The notes beneath the pieces were generated by a model. That model did no database searches and had not been told where the DNA came from. It worked only from the letters and a program-made list of their open reading frames with translations. From Paenibacillus sp. NAIST15-1 (GTDB taxonomy: Bacteria > Bacillota > Bacilli > Paenibacillales > Paenibacillaceae): 64,000 nucleotides of DNA. The translations under genes were made by a program, and so were the position numbers. The stretch spans positions 124,001 to 188,000 of the forward strand of contig NZ_BBYF01000004.1 in the NCBI RefSeq assembly GCF_001894745.1. The letters are read 5' to 3'. Of this stretch, positions 49,775 through 58,709 are shown piece by piece; position 1 is the first letter of the stretch; every line of letters starts with the position of its first letter.

Positions 49775-50341
49775 TTAGAAAGGCAGCAAAAACAATACCC
49801 CAAAGGTAAGCAGGATCGCCCCACCTGCAGCCTCCCCGTACTCACCGAAATGCTTGCCTGCGTGGTGGCCAAGAAATATGCCAAAGATCGACATCGCACC
49901 GCCGAACAGTCCAAAGGCAATGATCGTCATCAACAAATCAGAGCCGAACATCCCGAGCGATATTCCAACGGAAAAGGAGTCTACACTTACACTGAGTGCG
50001 AACAGCAGCATCCCCCATACCGTTGAAGTATTAATCATTTGCGAGGATTCACCCTTCAATGAGCTGTATATCATATGCCCTCCTAGCAAAATAAGAAGGC
50101 CTCCCGCTGCCCATGTGGTTACTTCACCGAGCAGCATGCTCATATACATGCCTGTTGCAACACCCGCCAGCGGCATCAGTACATGGAACAATGCGATAAC
50201 CCCGCTAATGCGAACTGCATCTCTTCGCCGTACCCCTCTCATACCGATACCTAGACACAGTGAAAAGGCATCTGAGCCCAATGCTGCCGCCATCAAAAAA
50301 ATCGTGATCCATTGGCCGATTGGCGCTGCCGTTTCCCACAT
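49775..50341 (-). CDS. mntP: Manganese efflux pump, MntP family
   Basis: 188 residues from ATG 50341 (GAGGAG upstream), six membrane segments in two related halves. The metal-binding acidic motifs are GSDAFSLCLGIG in the first half and SVDSFSVGISLG in the second. It occupies the position of ywlD in B. subtilis, a member of the same family. I saw no clear manganese riboswitch in the short upstream region. Confidence 0.85.
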   Translation of the reverse strand: MWETAAPIGQWITIFLMAAALGSDAFSLCLGIGMRGVRRRDAVRISGVIALFHVLMPLAGVATGMYMSMLLGEVTTWAAGGLLILLGGHMIYSSLKGESSQMINTSTVWGMLLFALSVSVDSFSVGISLGMFGSDLLMTIIAFGLFGGAMSIFGIFLGHHAGKHFGEYGEAAGGAILLTFGVLFLLPF

Positions 50342-50462
50342 TGCCCCCACTCCTCGTCCCATAGCGTCTGTATCCAACGTATGCGGACAAGGATAGTTTC
50401 ATGACAAGCAGCAAAGAGATAACAAGGCTTGTCTCTTATAAGCTACATTACCCAAACAAGGT

Positions 50463-51776
50463 TCATTCACACCAAATGATACGATGACCTGCTGCCTTCA
50501 TCATACGGTTCATCACTGCAAGACCGATGCCTTCTGTAGTGCAAGCTTCTGCCAGTATATAAGTTGCGCCCGCTTCATCGAAATGCCGCAGGGCATCATA
50601 TAGCAGTGCGGCTGCCTCTTCCAATGCATGCACACTGCCAATCGTTGCTACAATATCAGCTCGGTATTGTTCTGCATGCTCTGCGAAGGCAAGGACACCC
50701 GTTGTCTCCCCACGCTGCTGCGCTTCATGCAGCATACGCTTCATGCATTCGGTCACTTGTTCCGCAGACTTCCCTTGCACGATATGCAGCTGACCTTGGG
50801 GAGCATAATGGGTATATTTCATTCCAGGTGAGCGAGGCGCGTTCATCTGGATGTCTTTCGCTTGCCCCGTATGCCCCGAAGCAGCTTGAGGAGATAACGA
50901 CTCCTCGCTAATCATGCCGCTCGCTGCTGCCGAAGGATCTGCTTCCTTGTTCACCAGCGGCGTAGACAAGGAATCTCGATCCCCCAGCGCAGATTCTGGA
51001 GTTTGTGGAACCTGTGCATGGATCATTCCCCCATTGGGATCGACCGCTGGATCAATCGTTACCTCGGAGGCCACCTCTTGCAGCATCGCTGTTGTTATCC
51101 CACCCGGGCGGAGGACATGCACACGACTGCCTATTAATTCTACAACAGTAGACTCTACCCCTACGCCTGTCGCACCGCCATCGACAATACCGTCGATAAG
51201 ACCGTCCAAATCCTCCCGTACATGCTCCGCACGCGTCGGACTAGGACGTCCTGAACGGTTGGCGCTTGGAGCTGCCACGGGACATCCAGAAGCACGTATA
51301 AGAGCCAAAGCTGTATCGTGACCCGGCATCCGTACACCAACCGTATCCAGTCCCGCCGTCACGCGAGGGGATACAGCCCCCATTCGCACCGGCAGCACGA
51401 TCGTCAACGGACCCGGCCAAAAGCGTTCCATAAGACGAGCAGCGATATCACTATAAGGCAGGACAAGCTCATCAAGCTGGTTCCGTTCAGCAATATGAAC
51501 GATTAACGGGTTGTCGGATGGACGCCCCTTGGCAGCAAATATACGTTCAACTGCCTTCGTATCACGGGCATCCGCGCCAAGCCCGTATACCGTCTCCGTT
51601 GGGAAGGCAACGGTGCCGCCGGCAGCTAGAATTGCCGCCCCCTCTGTTATTCCATGCTGCTGTTCGAGCGGCATATGTTCGTCTACCGACCACCACTTCG
51701 TGTGCAATCGTTGAGCGCTTCCTTCCGTCACGGCAGTCGCGCTGTCCTTCTGTTCCCGTTCATGTCGAGTATTCAT
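50463..51776 (-). CDS. ywlC: L-threonylcarbamoyladenylate synthase (Sua5/YwlC type)
   Basis: Makes threonylcarbamoyl-AMP for the t6A modification of tRNAs reading ANN codons. ATG 51776 has AAGGG ten bases upstream; 437 residues. The YrdC domain (about 40-240) has PTETVYGLGAD, KGRPSDNPL and the SANRSGRPSPT motif. A linker of about 70 residues, rich in Ser/Ala/Gln and probably disordered, is inserted before the conserved SPGMKYTHYAP and the C-terminal Sua5 domain. This insert is what makes it longer than the usual 340-350 residues. Confidence 0.92.
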   Translation of the reverse strand: MNTRHEREQKDSATAVTEGSAQRLHTKWWSVDEHMPLEQQHGITEGAAILAAGGTVAFPTETVYGLGADARDTKAVERIFAAKGRPSDNPLIVHIAERNQLDELVLPYSDIAARLMERFWPGPLTIVLPVRMGAVSPRVTAGLDTVGVRMPGHDTALALIRASGCPVAAPSANRSGRPSPTRAEHVREDLDGLIDGIVDGGATGVGVESTVVELIGSRVHVLRPGGITTAMLQEVASEVTIDPAVDPNGGMIHAQVPQTPESALGDRDSLSTPLVNKEADPSAAASGMISEESLSPQAASGHTGQAKDIQMNAPRSPGMKYTHYAPQGQLHIVQGKSAEQVTECMKRMLHEAQQRGETTGVLAFAEHAEQYRADIVATIGSVHALEEAAALLYDALRHFDEAGATYILAEACTTEGIGLAVMNRMMKAAGHRIIWCE

Positions 51777-51871
51777 TGAGTACATCCCTTACTTCGATAT
51801 AGAGTGTATGCTCTCCCGCCCCGATGCCGACATCGACACTAAAAAAAGAAAAGGCGGAAGCAACGCAAGAA

Positions 51872-51896
51872 AGATGCCGAAGGAGCTTCGGCATCT
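51872..51896 (-). terminator. Hairpin terminator after spoIIR
   Basis: AGATGCCGAAG (51872-51882) and CTTCGGCATCT (51886-51896) form an 11-base-pair stem with a three-base loop. The minus strand then reads TTCTTGC, a poor T-run. Confidence 0.6.
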
Positions 51897-52036
51897 TCAT
51901 AAATTGAAGTTTCACACGTATTCGTACTTAATTCAAATCTATAAATAACTGTTGCTTATTTTAGTTGTACCATAATGACGGCAACACGTCCAGACGAGTG
52001 GAAGGCACACCTAGTGCATACAACTACTCGATTAGA

Positions 52037-52807
52037 TTACCCAAATATTGCACTGAAAATGGAACCAATCAAACGAAACAATGCCTCTAGAGCCTCCCAC
52101 AGGAAGAACTTCACTTCTGTCTCGCCTGATTCCATCGCGGCATGGGCTTGAGCCTTCCCGTCTGCAGCCTGAGCATCTCCCTCAGCTGATAGAGCGCCCT
52201 TGTCTTGTTCTCCACTCTTAGATGGCGCAGATGACTTGGACCTCGCATCACCAGTTTGTGCTTGAGCCGTACTCCCATCGACGAAGCAGAGCGGCGGGAA
52301 CAGGACACACCACCAATTCTGTCCGCTTCCCTCGCCTAATGTAACGAGCAATGCTTCATACATCCCGGCAGGATATACTTCGCCTCCATACCACTTGGCC
52401 GGGAAGGATACTTCTCCAAGCTTCACCTTGACTCCATACGCCAGTCCTTTTTCGTTTAACACTTGCTCTGCCGTCTGCTTCAGTTCGTCCAAATGCCCTG
52501 CTATCAGCTCGCGTGCCTTTTCACGAGTATCCGGCTTCTCTTCTGTCTTAAGCCAGCCGTTAATCTGCTCCACAATCCGATCCCGGACCATGCGCTTCAC
52601 ACGCTGATCGTTATCAACGTCTGAGTTGGCCAATATTCGCAGCCGAATCGCATCCTCGGGAATATGATCCTGCTTCTCTATCTTTTGCTTCTGAATATTT
52701 TGATTATCAATGGCCTCCGCATGGCCATTTTCCCAACGCATCAAAGCTCCCGCCGCCAGTACGGCAATCGCGAGACCGAGTACGAACACGCGTAAGTTCA
52801 TGTTCAT
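52037..52807 (-). CDS. spoIIR: Stage II sporulation protein R
   Basis: Forespore-secreted signal that triggers processing of pro-sigma-E in the mother cell. 256 residues with an N-terminal signal or anchor (about 5-24) and the family core IRLRILANSDVDNDQRVKRMVRD (about 54-76), FPAKWYGGEVYPAGMYEALLVTLG and NWWCVLFPPLCFVD. A low-complexity Ala/Ser/Gln stretch (about 180-225) precedes the hydrophobic C-terminus. ATG after GGAGCAGG. The gene lies between ywlC and prmC as in B. subtilis. Confidence 0.93.
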   Translation of the reverse strand: MNMNLRVFVLGLAIAVLAAGALMRWENGHAEAIDNQNIQKQKIEKQDHIPEDAIRLRILANSDVDNDQRVKRMVRDRIVEQINGWLKTEEKPDTREKARELIAGHLDELKQTAEQVLNEKGLAYGVKVKLGEVSFPAKWYGGEVYPAGMYEALLVTLGEGSGQNWWCVLFPPLCFVDGSTAQAQTGDARSKSSAPSKSGEQDKGALSAEGDAQAADGKAQAHAAMESGETEVKFFLWEALEALFRLIGSIFSAIFG

Positions 52808-52844
52808 CCTGCTCCTTGTGAGGTTGGGCGCGCCTCTTGTCTAT

Positions 52845-52873
52845 CAGTATGTCCGCGAACAGGATCCTTAAAC
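52845..52873 (-). promoter_or_regulatory. Candidate sigma-F promoter of spoIIR
   Basis: GTTTA (52869-52873), 14 bases, GGACATACTG (52845-52854), against the sigma-F consensus GTATA-N15-GGNNANAATR. One mismatch in each box and a spacer one base short. The known sigma-F control of spoIIR makes it plausible. Confidence 0.4.
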
Positions 52874-52996
52874 CTATCAATAGGTTTTTTTGATAGATAG
52901 ATTCGTCAAAGTCTTAGGGAGCTGATAGTCTCTAAGAACCATCTGAATACAACAACTCCTTTGCTTCTCCATCATGTTCGAACTGTATCATTCCAA

Positions 52997-53048
52997 TAAA
53001 AAAGGACCGTCTATCCGCAGATGCATTCTGCTTCATAGAACAGTCCTT
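52997..53048 (-). terminator. Intrinsic terminator after prmC
   Basis: AAGGAC/GTCCTT with inner TCTAT/ATAGA and CAGA/TCTG pairs, then a T-run on the minus strand; about 100 bases past the prmC stop. Confidence 0.8.
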
Positions 53049-53151
53049 ATAGATTCGATTCACCTATTTGTTCCGTATCGTCGGTTTATCTACTTTATAT
53101 CCGCGCACGCTCACAATCCCCGATGCTTCCTGAATTAGCATGCCGCTTGTC

Positions 53152-54093
53152 TTAGCGTCGTACACCGATCACATGACGCTCTATCCCTGCGAGATCAGGC
53201 ACAATGATAAGCTTCTCATCATAACCAGCTTGCGCGAGCATTGCCGCCACATCTTGCGCTTGTCCTTGACCCACTTCAAAGCCAATCATTCGTGGAGCCT
53301 TGCCAAGCTCGGACAGCATGGTGACAAGCCGTCGATACGGATCCAAGCCATCCGCTCCACCATCCAGCGCCGTACGCGGCTCATAGTCGCGCACCTCACG
53401 CATCAGATCCGCGATATCACCAGCCGGAATATAAGGTGGATTGGATACGAGAATGTCCAATTCACTACCAGCGAACGGCGCCAGCAGATCCCCCTGTTTC
53501 CACGACATCCGCTCTGCAACGCCAAGCCGCCCCGCATTTCGCTTCGCGACAGCAAGCGCCGCTGGCGAGATATCGCCAGCCGTGATATGCCAATGTGGAC
53601 GCTCATGTGCCAATGTACAAGCAATTGCACCGCTGCCGGTACCAATATCCACAACATGAAGTGATTCATCTTGCGACCAGATCCGGTCAGCTTCAGTCAG
53701 AATTGCCTCCACGAGGAGCTCTGTCTCCGGCCTTGGGATAAGCACATCCGACGTCACTTCGAACGGCAAACCATAGAAGTAAGCATCCCCAATAATATAT
53801 TGGGTCGGCTCACCCGCAGATCGCCGTGTCACTGCCGATTCAAAAGCATGGATTGCATCTTCAGGCATCAGCTCTGTCAATGCAACCAAGTAAGCGACTC
53901 GCTCCATACCCAGCACATGCCGCAGCAGCAGTTCGGCATGATGTGCAGCATCATCGACTCCATTCTCTGCTAAAAAAGAAGAAGCCTGTACCCAGGCTTC
54001 TCTTATTGTTGCAGGCCATGCGAGGCGATATGGAGCTCTGTCTGCCGCATTTAGCTGACTACGCTCCTCATTCCGTCCGCAAGGCTCACTCAT
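53152..54093 (-). CDS. prmC: Peptide chain release factor glutamine methyltransferase
   Basis: Methylates the Gln of the GGQ motif in release factors, using S-adenosylmethionine. 313 residues with [10 protein letters not shown] (SAM site, about 148-157), IPRPETE and the substrate Gln-binding NPPYI. The first 25 residues are an unusual extension. The ATG overlaps the prfA stop, so enzyme and substrate are translationally coupled. Confidence 0.95.
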   Translation of the reverse strand: MSEPCGRNEERSQLNAADRAPYRLAWPATIREAWVQASSFLAENGVDDAAHHAELLLRHVLGMERVAYLVALTELMPEDAIHAFESAVTRRSAGEPTQYIIGDAYFYGLPFEVTSDVLIPRPETELLVEAILTEADRIWSQDESLHVVDIGTGSGAIACTLAHERPHWHITAGDISPAALAVAKRNAGRLGVAERMSWKQGDLLAPFAGSELDILVSNPPYIPAGDIADLMREVRDYEPRTALDGGADGLDPYRRLVTMLSELGKAPRMIGFEVGQGQAQDVAAMLAQAGYDEKLIIVPDLAGIERHVIGVRR

Positions 54094-55166
54094 GCTTGAT
54101 TCTCCCTTTCCAGCAGCTCCGCTTGTTCAGTCAACGTAAGCGTTTGGATGAGTTCCTCCACATCGCCGTTCATAATTTGATCAAGCTTATGCAGAGTCAA
54201 GCCGATACGATGATCTGTCACACGGCTCTGCGGATAGTTGTACGTCCGAATCCGTTCACTGCGATCACCCGTTCCAACCTTACTTTTGCGCTCGCCAGCG
54301 TACTTGGCTTCTTCCTCTTGACGCTTAATTTCATAGATGCGGGCACGCAAGACTTGCAATGCCTTCGCCTTATTATCGTTCTGAGACTTCCCGTCCTGAC
54401 ACGTAGCCATGATCCCTGTTGGAATATGTGTAACACGTACCGCCGACTTCGTTGTGTTGACGGACTGGCCGCCCGCACCAGAAGAGCAGAATGTATCAAC
54501 ACGAATATCTTTATCGAATATTTCGACTTCTACTTCATCTACCTCTGGCATTACAGCTACAGTCGAAGTTGACGTATGAATACGTCCGCCTGATTCAGTT
54601 GCCGGTATGCGTTGAACGCGGTGCGCGCCGCTCTCATACTTCAGCTTGCTGTAAGCACCCTTACCGGATACCGAGAAGATAACTTCTTTGAATCCGCCCA
54701 GATCGCTCATGTTCGCTTCCATCAGCTCTGTACGCCATCCTTGTGAATCCGCATAGCGCGTGTACATGCGGTATAAATCAGCAGCGAAGAGCGCAGCTTC
54801 ATCACCGCCTGCCGCACCGCGAATTTCCACGATCACGTTCTTGTCATCATTCGGATCCTTCGGCAGCAGCAAAATACGAATACGTTCCTCAAGTTCCGTT
54901 TGACGCGCACTCAGTTCCTCGATTTCCATCTTCACCATTTCGCGCATCTCATCGTCAAGCTTCTCTTGCATCATTACCTTCGCCGCATCCAGTTCGCTAA
55001 GTACATTTTTAAATTCCATAAATGCTTCATAAGCTGGCTGCAGATCGGATTGCTCCTTCGAATACTCACGAAGCTTCTTCGGCTCGTTCGCCACATCCGG
55101 GTCACATAGCAATTCACTCAACTTCTCATAGCGATCCGCAAGGGATTGCAGTCTATCTAACATCAT
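54090..55166 (-). CDS. prfA: Peptide chain release factor 1
   Basis: Terminates translation at UAA and UAG. 358 residues; two tandem ATG codons follow GAGGTGAG. The codon-recognition P188-A-T190 tripeptide identifies RF1 rather than RF2, and G232-G-Q234 is the peptidyl-hydrolysis motif that PrmC methylates. Confidence 0.97.
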   Translation of the reverse strand: MMLDRLQSLADRYEKLSELLCDPDVANEPKKLREYSKEQSDLQPAYEAFMEFKNVLSELDAAKVMMQEKLDDEMREMVKMEIEELSARQTELEERIRILLLPKDPNDDKNVIVEIRGAAGGDEAALFAADLYRMYTRYADSQGWRTELMEANMSDLGGFKEVIFSVSGKGAYSKLKYESGAHRVQRIPATESGGRIHTSTSTVAVMPEVDEVEVEIFDKDIRVDTFCSSGAGGQSVNTTKSAVRVTHIPTGIMATCQDGKSQNDNKAKALQVLRARIYEIKRQEEEAKYAGERKSKVGTGDRSERIRTYNYPQSRVTDHRIGLTLHKLDQIMNGDVEELIQTLTLTEQAELLERENQA

Positions 55167-55369
55167 ACACGCTCACCTCTCTTCTCCAATTCGATACTAC
55201 CACGTATATTCATGAACCTTGATTTGCGCAATCATGGTTCGTGCTTCAATAAATGAATGATTACGGCATTCCACCATAACCATTTCCGCAACCATTCCCT
55301 CGCTCAACCTGCATTACAATGCGCAGATGATCTCACTGCATTAGCTAAGCAAGCGAAGAAGCAGAAGCG

Positions 55370-56470
55370 CTATACGTTGAAGCGGAAATGCATAACATCG
55401 CCGTCTTGAACAACGTATTCCTTACCTTCCAATCTTAGCTTACCCTGTTCCTTCACCGCATTCATAGAACCGCCAGCAACTAGATCATTATAAGAGACCA
55501 CTTCGGCACGAATGAAGCCGCGCTCGAAGTCGGAGTGGATAACACCTGCCGCTTGCGGGGCCTTCATCCCTTTGCGAATCGTCCAAGCGCGTACTTCTTG
55601 TACACCAGCAGTAAAGTACGTATACAGACCAAGCAAGCGATAGGCTGCCTTAATCAAGCGGTTCAGACCGGACTCATCCAGTCCAAGCTCTTCAAGGAAC
55701 ATCTCCTTATCTTCGCCCTCAAGCTCAGCAATTTCTGCTTCTACCTTTGCGCTAATCGGCACAACTTCTGCATTCTCAGCTGCGGCAAAGTCACGTACCT
55801 GCTGTACATATGGATTGCTATCCGCATCCTTCACGCCATCTTCGCTTACGTTCGCCGCATACAATACTGGCTTCATCGTGAGCAAGTGCATGTCGCGTAC
55901 AAGCACCTTTTCTTCGTCGCTCAGTTCCAAGCTGCGTGCTGGCTTATCATTGTACAACGCCTCTTTCAAGCGCTCCAATACAGCAGCCTCTGCCGCATAC
56001 TTCTTGTCGCCGCTCTTCATGTTCTTCTTTGTGCGATCAAGACGCTTCTCGACCGATTCCAAATCCGCCAGAACGAGCTCCAAGTTGATCGTTTGAATAT
56101 CGCTAACTGGGTCAACCTTTCCGTCAACATGCGTAATATTTTCGTCTTCGAAGCAGCGTACAACGTGTACGATTGCATCTACTTCACGAATGTGAGCCAA
56201 GAACTTGTTCCCAAGCCCTTCGCCCTTGCTCGCACCACGTACCAGACCGGCAATATCAACAAATTCAAACGCTGTTGGAACTGTACGGTTTGGAACAACC
56301 AACTCCGTCAACTTATCCAAGCGCTCATCTGGAACCTCTACCACGCCGACATTCGGATCGATCGTACAGAACGGATAGTTCGCCGATTCAGCCCCTGCTT
56401 GTGTAATCGCATTGAACAACGTCGATTTGCCGACGTTAGGCAGCCCAACAATACCTGCTTTTAATGCCAT
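55370..56470 (-). CDS. ychF: Redox-regulated ATPase YchF (OLA1 family)
   Basis: Ribosome-associated P-loop protein of the Obg branch that prefers ATP. 366 residues; ATG after AAGGAG. G1 GLPNVGKS near residue 9, G3 DIAGLVRGA, a non-canonical G4 NVSE in place of NKxD (the basis of ATP preference), a coiled coil (about 130-200) and a C-terminal TGS domain ending MHFRFNV are present. Confidence 0.96.
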   Translation of the reverse strand: MALKAGIVGLPNVGKSTLFNAITQAGAESANYPFCTIDPNVGVVEVPDERLDKLTELVVPNRTVPTAFEFVDIAGLVRGASKGEGLGNKFLAHIREVDAIVHVVRCFEDENITHVDGKVDPVSDIQTINLELVLADLESVEKRLDRTKKNMKSGDKKYAAEAAVLERLKEALYNDKPARSLELSDEEKVLVRDMHLLTMKPVLYAANVSEDGVKDADSNPYVQQVRDFAAAENAEVVPISAKVEAEIAELEGEDKEMFLEELGLDESGLNRLIKAAYRLLGLYTYFTAGVQEVRAWTIRKGMKAPQAAGVIHSDFERGFIRAEVVSYNDLVAGGSMNAVKEQGKLRLEGKEYVVQDGDVMHFRFNV

Positions 56471-56626
56471 TTATAAGTACAACTCCTTAGACCGTATATT
56501 TGAATAACCATTGTTTCGAACATTACCTTACTATCATAAACCTAGTCTATCAATTATGTTTCATGTATCGTTAAGATGCGTGTAAAAAACACGCAAAAAT
56601 TCCTTAACCATTATAACCAACAACGC

Positions 56627-56657
56627 AAAAAAAACCTAGTCATCGACTAGATTTTTT
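56627..56657. terminator. Bidirectional terminator upstream of ychF
   Basis: CTAGTC (56636-56641) pairs with GACTAG (56645-56650), three-base loop, eight A before and six T after. Each strand has a T-run. No annotated gene ends here on either strand, so what it terminates is unclear. Confidence 0.65.
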
Positions 56658-56883
56658 CCGTATTGTCAACTTTTGCTCACTTCAGGAGAGCAGAAAAGCA
56701 CTAAAGACTTCTGCGATCTTAGCAATTTTTATTGTTCGGAATAATAAATCCTTACTCAAGAGCTGCTTGTCTGAAGCCAAGTACATATCCATCCACTTGC
56801 AGCCAGATCTGAAATTTTCGAGGTAGCGTTGTCTGTTAGTTATCTATGTCAACTGTTTCCTTTACCTTGCTTTGGCTCTTCTC

Positions 56884-56913
56884 GGATAAGGAGACTGTGC
56901 ACCGAACATACTA
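56884..56913 (+). promoter_or_regulatory. Candidate sigma-G (forespore) promoter
   Basis: GGATA (56884-56888), 18 bases, CATACTA (56907-56913). This fits the sigma-G consensus GNATR-N17/18-CATNHTA completely. The predicted start is about 55 bases before the small ORF. Confidence 0.55.
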
Positions 56914-56975
56914 TTGCTGTAGCTGGATCCAACATTCAATTTCCATCATTTTTGAGTAAAGTGAGGGGTACAACT

Positions 56976-57119
56976 ATGGAGAATAAATCGCATCGTGGCA
57001 ATTATAAAGGCACCACGGCAATGAAAGCGAAAAATCAAGATATGGCGTTCGTAAATGACACTATTGAAGGAGCAAAATCCGTAACACCTTTCTCCGAGAA
57101 AAAGAAAAAGACGGACTAG
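56976..57119 (+). CDS. Small basic protein, putative forespore protein, 47 residues
   Basis: ATG with GAGGGG seven bases upstream, on the strand opposite its neighbours. The 47-residue product is Lys-rich, starts MENKSHRGNYKGTTAMK, has a short amphipathic middle (DMAFVNDTIEGAKS) and ends in a KKKK tail; no Cys, no membrane segment. The sigma-G-type promoter upstream points to expression in the forespore. Size and composition fit the varied minor small acid-soluble spore proteins, but I do not recognise a named family. The stop codon lies in the loop of a terminator shared with the convergent gene. Confidence 0.6.
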   Translation: MENKSHRGNYKGTTAMKAKNQDMAFVNDTIEGAKSVTPFSEKKKKTD

Positions 57120-57128
57120 TTCCGTCTT
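57098..57128. terminator. Terminator shared by the small + gene and the convergent minus gene
   Basis: AAGACGGA (57108-57115) pairs with TCCGTCTT (57121-57128), loop CTAGT. On the minus strand TTTTTCTTTTT overlaps and follows the stem, a good terminator for the 57225-58460 gene. On the + strand the T-run is missing. Confidence 0.65.
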
Positions 57129-57224
57129 GCCAGCTTCAAATGTCCAATTGTGTATTCACATCATAACTTGTCCAATCGATCTACCTGTTTCACCGAAGGT
57201 AGGCTTAACCTAGCAAGGCTTCTC

Positions 57225-58460
57225 TTATGTGATGAATCGATACAGCGAACGAATCGTCATACCCGCTCCGTAGCGTTCTGCATTCGGCATATCGACTTGA
57301 TTTTGCAAGCATACCTTAATGACACGTGCAGCTGCAGGATGGATCGATACCGTTCCATCTTCCTGCTTCTGCATAACGCCACCGTCTTGACCTGGCGTCT
57401 GGAATAAAGAATACAGCATCCCATCTGCGACAAGCATCGGGCTGTTCCAGTTCCATTGCAGCCACTCCTCATCCCACTGAACCGTTGACTCACCTATCTC
57501 CCATACTACCTGCCGTGAGCGGCGCTGATGAGCAGATATCGTCTTCTCCAGTGCTTCTTTCCAAAAAGCAGCTCGTTCGTCCAAGGTTGTCCCCTTACTT
57601 AAGGAGCGACATGCAGCTTGCGCACATACCGACGCAATAGCGCCGTCCGCCCACGGAAACTGAATGCGATCCATACGAGGCAGCGTACACCCCGATATGA
57701 GCTTGCTCATCTCCAGAAGACCGAGTGACTCAGGAGCGGTAACAGCTACGCATACAGCGCGAATCGCTTCGTGAAGCTCATCGTCTTGATGCTGTCCGAA
57801 CGCTATGGATGGGTTGAATGGCTTACCGATACGGTGCCGATAATCTGCCAACGCAAGCAAGCCATTAAGGCGCACACGTGCTGTAAGGCCATGGAAGGAA
57901 GCCTCCTGCAGCGTATCCTCAACAGCCTCATCTGTCCATTGGAGCAAATGCAGTACATAAATCACCTGCACTGCTGTTCGATCATCTTCGTGAATGAGAG
58001 ACGTCCAGTCTGCATAGCGCTCACGAAGTACGTGAAGCCAGCTCTGCTCCACCTGGGAGGCAATATCTCTAGTCTCCGCATCATCAGCATGGCGATATCG
58101 AGAGGGTGTCACCCCAAATGGAAGATGGCAGTCCATCACCGTTCGCAGTACTTGCGCTATCCCATTCAAGATGGATGCCTTCGCAACCGACTTATATCGT
58201 ACGGTCAAAATATCCAAGAGCGGCTCGATTAGCGCACTAGTTGCTTCATGGACACCATGCTCCATGCACAGCTGCTCGAATAATGCTTGAGCCGCCTCCG
58301 CCGATTGCTCCATCGATCCGTTCTCCATGACACAGAGCAATTCCGGCACATTGTCTTCTGAGCCGAACGAATATACCGATCCTGCCCCATTAGCCAAGCC
58401 CATTTTCTCTACGCCTCCATAAGCCGCCCGAGTTACAGGGGCTGTGGTTTTAATTTCCAT
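57225..58460 (-). CDS. Unrecognised 411-residue, probably all-helical protein
   Basis: No family recognised. The sequence is soluble, without signal peptide or membrane segment, rich in Ala, Leu, Glu, Gln and with many Trp, His and Cys in the second half. Long amphipathic stretches (for example SALIEPLLDILTVRYKSVAK near 75-95) suggest helical repeats of HEAT type, but I could not delimit repeats. The ATG at 58460 has only a weak upstream GAGATGA; an ATG 19 codons later is possible. It has its own terminator and faces the small spore-type gene. Coding character is supported by length and normal composition. Confidence 0.6.
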   Translation of the reverse strand: MEIKTTAPVTRAAYGGVEKMGLANGAGSVYSFGSEDNVPELLCVMENGSMEQSAEAAQALFEQLCMEHGVHEATSALIEPLLDILTVRYKSVAKASILNGIAQVLRTVMDCHLPFGVTPSRYRHADDAETRDIASQVEQSWLHVLRERYADWTSLIHEDDRTAVQVIYVLHLLQWTDEAVEDTLQEASFHGLTARVRLNGLLALADYRHRIGKPFNPSIAFGQHQDDELHEAIRAVCVAVTAPESLGLLEMSKLISGCTLPRMDRIQFPWADGAIASVCAQAACRSLSKGTTLDERAAFWKEALEKTISAHQRRSRQVVWEIGESTVQWDEEWLQWNWNSPMLVADGMLYSLFQTPGQDGGVMQKQEDGTVSIHPAAARVIKVCLQNQVDMPNAERYGAGMTIRSLYRFIT

Positions 58461-58651
58461 TATATCATCTCATGTCAACTTTGGAATAGTTTTATCGAAA
58501 TATGTCGAAAAAAAAGAATACAATAGCCGAAACAGCCCGCAGCCGTGCAAGTGTATGTTAAGAAATCATATTCAAAGATGATTCAAATCATCACTGATTG
58601 GTGAATGATAAGTAGCATGACATTCTCCCCCTTTAGATGAATAGGCAATAT

Positions 58652-58696
58652 AAAACAACGCCCCGGAAGGCTCATCCAGCCATCTGGGGCGTTGTT
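58652..58696 (-). terminator. Intrinsic terminator of the NSS transporter gene
   Basis: AACAACGCCCC (58654-58664) pairs with GGGGCGTTGTT (58686-58696); TTTATA follows on the minus strand. It lies 14 bases past the stop. Confidence 0.88.
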
Positions 58697-58709
58697 CGGC
58701 ATTTCTAAT

